From Citrus sinensis (taxonomy: Eukaryota; Streptophyta; Magnoliopsida; Sapindales; Rutaceae): DNA of 64,000 nt. The notes beneath the pieces were generated by a model that searched no databases, was not told the DNA's origin, and was given only the letters and a program-made list of their open reading frames with translations. Shown here one piece after another: positions 58,904 to 64,000 of this stretch. The stretch's first letter is position 1, and the number at the start of each line of letters is the position of its first letter. The position numbers and the translations under genes are program-made. The stretch spans positions 5,252,001-5,316,000 of the forward strand of contig NC_068562.1 in assembly GCF_022201045.2 (NCBI RefSeq), given 5' to 3'.

Positions 58904-60134
58904 ACCAGTCGAAATTTGTAATGTTTAGATACTGGAGATTCTTTCGCACATCTAGAGTATCTATCTATCGAAAGGTAGATAAGCTAGAGAGGTGCAGGCG
59001 TTGTCGTGCATGGTTTCATTGTTTAAGCTTTAAACTTTGTTACTTTGTTACATAATAATAAATTAAATCGCCTTTGGTTTGTTGTATCAACAAATTAAGA
59101 AATTAATCAAATATTATACAATACATGGAGGTGCACTATACGTAAACAACATGTTGGCTTCATCACGAGAATTCAATTGCCGCGCTTTTTAGGGCATTGT
59201 GTGGAGTTCTCTCATTCCTTTAATTTATGATTGTGGGGTCATCTTCATGGATAAGAACCAAAGTATTTTCTTTCTTCTTTTTCTTTTTTCAGTTGGTAGT
59301 ATAACTACATTATTATTTTTTTTTTTGAGTCGGCCAGCAGGAGATTGACTATGTACAAACGTATATATAATTTTATAATACAAATGATAGCATTTTATAA
59401 ATTGCGGGCATGTTCTTGGTTTTTGAGTCGGCCAAAGAGAGGAACTTGTTTTATATATAAAAAACGGCACAAAGAAACGTCGTTTCTTGTTGCCCTTCTA
59501 ATCTCTATCACCGCTCGGTTCGATTAACATGTCCGAATATGGTAAATTTACAAGTTAGTGGTGGTTCGTGGCGCCAAAAATTATGTCACCTGTGGCTTCT
59601 TATCTCTTCATGTCTCCCATTATCTTTTTTGAATTAAGATCCAGTGATCCACTATCTTTTACTTTTAGATAATCGAACTGAAAATGGCCTGCCCCCATTA
59701 TCATCTTCTTCGTTTGTAAACTTTTAACCTTAGAGTTCCATTTCACAATAGATTTATAATTTTTTTTTTTTACCTTTTGGGATAGAACATTTATTATGTG
59801 TTTTCTAATAAGCCATTTTGTCCGAAAAAGATGATAATGGGGAAAAGTGTAATTTACATGATGTTCATTGAGATGATGATGAGAAATTTCCCGTCACGCA
59901 GTCAGAATAATCCCATTTCAATATTCTTTTGTTTTTTCTGAAATTATTTTTTTTTCTTAAAAAAAAAAAAGTCTTCCAACCTTGTATGACCAAATATAAA
60001 TACACTACACCATCATTTTGACCTACCATCGTGACATTTTTGTACCTATATGGACATTAGTAGGACATCAACTAAGACATGCTCTTATGAACGATTTATT
60101 TTTATAATTACCCACCATAACTAACTGGGAGCCT

Positions 60135-60246
60135 CTAAGTTACAATAATTGTAACATACATCCCTCATGTGAACCACACAAAATTATAGGACCCACAATT
60201 TGTGTGGTTCACATGAAGAATGTATGTTACAATTATTGTAACTTAG
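60135..60246. mobile_element. Foldback MITE, CTAAGTTAC family, copy 2
   Basis: A 112-base near-perfect palindrome running from CTAAGTTAC to GTAACTTAG. The arms include ATGTGAACCACACAAA and its complement, each end contains a nested palindrome around TTACAATAATTGTAA, and the loop is about 15 bases. It shares its termini with the element at 35933-36038, but its internal sequence is unrelated. Confidence 0.75.
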
Positions 60247-60333
60247 CATTTGCCTAACTATATATATATATATATAAATACTATAAATAAACTAAACAGG
60301 GAAAACACGACACGAAATCCATACCCACCCAAT

Positions 60334-60361
60334 GCAATCGGCAATCGGCAATCGGCAATTG
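60334..60361. repeat. GCAATCG heptamer repeat upstream of DXS
   Basis: Three GCAATCG units plus a variant GCAATTG, head to tail, about 220 bases before the putative DXS TATA box. Confidence 0.8.
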
Positions 60362-60579
60362 GGGAATTTCCTTGATAACAGAAATTATCGATATTTCAGC
60401 GCCAAAATTGGTTCATTTCACATCATAATAGACAACAAAATAAAATAAAATGATTAATTGATTTAATCAATAATTTGGTTCTGCTGCCTACTTGAAAAAT
60501 GAAATGGATGTCGTGGCCCTCGTGGGAAACTGGCAGCCCGCCAGTCCGCGGTCCCCACTCCCCGTCACGCTTCTCTTAC

Positions 60580-60587
60580 TATAAAAA
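60580..60587 (+). promoter_or_regulatory. Putative TATA box of DXS
   Basis: TATAAAAA sits 132 bases before the chosen start codon and is preceded by a GC-richer segment. It predicts a leader of about 100 bases. Confidence 0.5.
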
Positions 60588-60711
60588 TACGAGTCTAGTT
60601 ATTACACAACGAAGACATTGCACAATTAGCACAGCTTCCCTCTCTGTCTCTTTCACTTCCTCCTTCGTTATTCATCTCGCGCTCACTACTGAATATTGGA
60701 TCGCACCAACT

Positions 60712-63700
60712 ATGGCTCTCTCTTCCGGGATTGCTATTGGAGCTAAACAATCTATTTCTCCATTTTTCACTGTTTCACAACCAAGCCTTAGTTACAGAAA
60801 ACAGGTCGGTTCATCCGCATGCAGTTTTCAAGATTTTGTTTTTGTTGCTTTCGCTATCTGGGTTCTCAATTCTTTTGCTTGCTTGTTTAAAGATTCTTGT
60901 TTTTCGTATCTGTATCTGTATCTGTGTTATTTGCGTTTCTTGGTTTCTCAAACATGGTCATCTCCATTGAGTTTGTATGTATTGACTGTGGTTGGTTGGT
61001 TCGTTCGTTGTCGTGGTGATGTGTTTCAGAATTTCTGTTTGAGAGCGTCCGCTGAGAAGAATAGCTCAGATGGCGAGGAAGCGACGAAGATGGTGATGAG
61101 GAAACAAAAAGGCGGCTGGAAAATTGATTTTTCTGAAGAGAAGCCACCAACACCATTGTTGGACACGATTAATTACCCAATTCATATGAAGAATCTCTCT
61201 AAAGAGGTAAAAACGTGCGCGTCTGATTGATGGGAATCCTGTTCTTTCTTGAGGATATTTCATTTGTTCATAACATAGTTCGTACAATTTTCAGGATCTT
61301 GAACAACTGGCAGCAGAGCTTAGAGCAGATATTGTTAACAGTGTATCGAAGACAGGTGGGCATCTTAGTGCAAACTTAGGAGTGGTGGAGCTAACACTTG
61401 CTTTGCATCGTGTTTTCAACACACCTGACGATAAAATTATATGGGATGTTGGCCATCAGGTAATTAATTGAAGACACTTGTTAATTCGCTACTGCCCTGT
61501 CTCAAACGAATCATGGCTGAACAAATTAAAGGCCCAAACATATATCAGTGTTACTGAATGGCTGACCTTGAATCCTGCAGGCTTATGTACACAAAATTCT
61601 GACTGGAAGAAGATCCAGAATGAACACCATGAGGAAGACTTCGGGGCTTGCAGGATTCCCCAAAAGAGAGGAAAGCGTTCATGATGCATTTGGTGCAGGA
61701 CATAGTTCCACAAGCATCTCTGCTGGTCTTGGTATGTACTTCGCTCTCTTAATATTTTCCTTTCATCAATCTAGAGAAATTGTAGGATGCAGAATACATA
61801 ATTGAGAATTTCCTAATCTAATCATATTTTTTAATAATAGGTATGGCTGTCGCAAGGGATATTCTGGGGAAGAACAATAATGTCATTTCCGTGATTGGAG
61901 ATGGGGCCATGACTGCAGGACAAGCATATGAAGCAATGAATAATGCAGGATTTCTTGATTCTAACCTGATTGTTGTGCTGAATGACAATAAACAAGTATC
62001 TCTACCCACAGCTACCCTGGATGGTCCTGCAACTCCGGTTGGAGCCCTCAGCAGCGCTTTAAGCAAGCTCCAAGCGAGCGCTAACTTCCGCAAACTTCGT
62101 GAAGCCGCAAAAGTAAGCCTTTTAGATCCGGATTGCTGTCTTCACGATAATTTCCTTCATGTTTTTTGGGAGTGATTCAAGAGTTATTGACCTGGATTTC
62201 TTTTCTGTTGCAGAGCATCACTAAGCAAATTGGTGGGCAAACACATGAAGTTGCTGCAAAGGTCGATGAGTACGCCAGAGGACTGATTAGTGCTTCTGGT
62301 TCAACTTTCTTTGAGGAGCTAGGTCTGTACTACATTGGTCCAGTGGATGGACACAATGTCGAAGATTTAGTTACTATCTTTCAGAGAGTGAAAGAAATGC
62401 CTGCGCCAGGGCCAGTTCTGATCCATGTTGTAACAGAGAAGGGAAAGGGCTATCCCCCAGCGGAGGCAGCAGCTGATAGAATGCATGGTGAGAGACGCTG
62501 ACCTTTTCTATAATCTGTGCTTGTTTTATGAATTGTTCGCATGATCCTTACTCTCTTGTGCTCTCAGGAGTTGTCAAGTTCGATCCAAAAACTGGCAAGC
62601 AATTTAAGACCAAATCCCCTACGCTCTCGTATACACAGTACTTTGCTGAATCTTTGATAACGGAAGCTGAGACAGACGATAAGATTGTGGCCATCCACGC
62701 TGCAATGGGTGGTGGTACTGGCCTCAATTATTTCCAGAAAAGGTTTCCAGATCGCTGCTTCGATGTGGGGATTGCTGAGCAACATGCTGTTACTTTTGCA
62801 GCTGGTTTAGCCTCAGAGGGAGTCAAGCCATTTTGTGCCATCTACTCATCATTTCTGCAAAGAGGATATGATCAGGTGAGTCAACAAAATTAGAAGAACT
62901 AGTTGACTAGTAGGCTAATTTTATTTTGTAATTTTATTGAAAAAATTCACACTAATACTTTACAATGGTTATGAAGGTTGTGCATGATGTAGACCTTCAA
63001 AAATTACCAGTCCGCTTTGCAATGGATCGGGCTGGTTTGGTTGGTGCGGATGGACCTACTCATTGTGGAGCATTTGACATCACATTCATGTCTTGCTTGC
63101 CCAACATGGTGGTCATGGCTCCATCTGATGAAGCTGAGCTAATGCACATGGTCGCTACAGCAGCAGTTATAGATGACAGGCCCAGCTGTTTCAGATTTCC
63201 AAGGGGCAACGGAATTGGAGCAGTTCTCCCACCTAATAACAAAGGAACTCCACTTGAGGTTAGCATAAGTAACCCTCTTTTTAACATGTGCAGAAAAAAT
63301 ATAGACCAAATTAAACTAAAAAGAATAATTTCATGTTTCATGATCAATAGATTGGGAAGGGAAGAATCCTAATGGAAGGCGATAGAGTGGCAATTTTGGG
63401 CTATGGTTCTGTAGTCCAACAATGTGTGCTAGCTGCGAACATGCTTAAGAGCCAAGACATTTCCGTGACAGTGGCTGATGCAAGATTTTGCAAACCTTTG
63501 GATACAGACCTCATTAGACAGTTGGCCAATGAGCATGAAATCCTAATTACTGTGGAAGAGGGTTCTGTGGGAGGCTTTGGCTCTCATGTATGTCACTTTC
63601 TAACCTTAAGTGGCATTCTGGATGGACCTCTCAAGGTATTTATTTTCTCTTTGATTCAGAAACTTGAAACAGACTGCAGACTTCTTTCTTTTCCTTCTCC

Positions 63701-63886
63701 TTTTATTTATTCAATTCTAATTCTCTAGACATGCTTCTGCAGTTGAGATCAATGGTGCTTCCTGATAGATACATTGACCATGGATCACCAGCCGATCAGC
63801 TTGAAGAATCAGGGCTCTCCTCAAGGCATATCTCTGCAACAGTCTTATCTCTCTTAGGGAGGCCAAAAGAAGCCCTTCTGATTTAA
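60712..63886 (+). CDS. DXS: 1-deoxy-D-xylulose-5-phosphate synthase (716 aa)
   Basis: Thiamine-diphosphate enzyme that condenses pyruvate with glyceraldehyde 3-phosphate, the first and usually flux-controlling step of the plastid MEP isoprenoid pathway. Exons 60712-60804, 61030-61206, 61295-61459, 61581-61731, 61841-62112, 62214-62487, 62568-62875, 62977-63258, 63351-63635 and 63743-63886 join to 2,151 nt, the normal DXS length. The first ~55 residues are Ser-rich and basic, as in a chloroplast transit peptide. The cofactor motif GDG (215-217) is followed by NN and [18 protein letters not shown] carries the catalytic glutamate (E448). Pyrimidine-domain ([20 protein letters not shown]) and C-terminal transketolase blocks are intact. 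The start at 60712 fits the transit peptide; an upstream in-frame ATG at 60499 lies before the TATA box and is rejected. Sequence features such as [11 protein letters not shown] do not decide the DXS clade; a DXS2-like type is possible. Confidence 0.96.
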
Positions 63887-64000
63887 GTAATCATACAAAA
63901 TCAAACAACATCTTGCCCTTCGGATCCAACTTACAATTCCAAGTTGGGGGTGTTATACACTATAAGGTCCAACTCTTAGAATCTTTACCTTCATATCCCC
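63887..64000 (+). other. 3' flank of DXS
   Basis: The sequence after the stop codon to the window end is presumably 3' untranslated region. No poly(A) signal is seen before the edge. Confidence 0.6.

Larger units (their letters stand above)
56244..60579. other. 4.3-kb spacer between the GT47 gene and DXS
   Basis: No gene recognised. Contents: the GT47 3' region; a degenerate fragment GCGTTAAACGTAACATAAC near 56682 that recalls the CTAAGTTAC foldback family; a CA/CATA microsatellite; a C15 run; several long T tracts; the foldback MITE at 60135-60246; and a 7-mer repeat close to the DXS promoter. Confidence 0.5.

Noticed and set aside
60499..60711. In-frame upstream ATG at 60499 extending DXS by 71 codons
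   Set aside because: It lies upstream of the putative TATA box, and the added sequence is not transit-peptide-like; the ATG at 60712 fits better.

Overview
This is nuclear DNA from a flowering plant, almost certainly a eudicot. The genes are split by AT-rich introns with GT-AG (and a few GC-AG) boundaries, the gene families are plant-specific (Dof factor, malectin-type kinesin-14, plastid DXS), and the spacers hold MITEs and microsatellites. I suspect a woody eudicot such as Citrus, but nothing here proves it. All exon models below were built by hand from reading frame and splice sites; every one closes in frame.

Region 1 (1-17473) is a tandem array of four cinnamyl-alcohol/mannitol-dehydrogenase-type genes, all on the + strand. 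Copy A is cut by the window edge. Copy B is intact (362 aa). Copy C sits in a nearly identical 5,487-bp-spaced duplication of B but has lost exon 1. Copy D is an older, intact paralogue (361 aa). A PIF/Harbinger-like element lies 3' of B and C but is absent from A, where the empty site survives, so the order of events can be read.

Region 2 (17474-29032) is mostly spacer with one hAT-like MITE and a single-exon Dof transcription factor (24484-25500). Region 3 (29033-34877, - strand) is a 19-exon kinesin-14 with an N-terminal malectin-like domain, a central motor and a C-terminal coiled coil built from repeated small exons. Region 4 (34878-40116) is spacer with two well-bounded MITEs.

Region 5 (40140-49322) is the most unusual locus. 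A FAR1-type (WRKY-GCM1) DNA-binding exon joins in frame to a divergent methylmalonate-semialdehyde dehydrogenase (ALDH6), which ends in a 370-residue Ser/Thr/Pro-rich tail with repeated TSER-x-YMP motifs. The model predicts a 1,035-aa protein. A competing two-gene model is also possible and is described.

Region 6 (49875-63886) holds a SpoU-family RNA methyltransferase, a GT47 exostosin-type glycosyltransferase, a 4.3-kb spacer with a foldback MITE, and a complete gene for plastid 1-deoxy-D-xylulose-5-phosphate synthase (DXS, 716 aa), the entry step of the MEP isoprenoid pathway. Apart from the CAD cluster the neighbours are not functionally linked.
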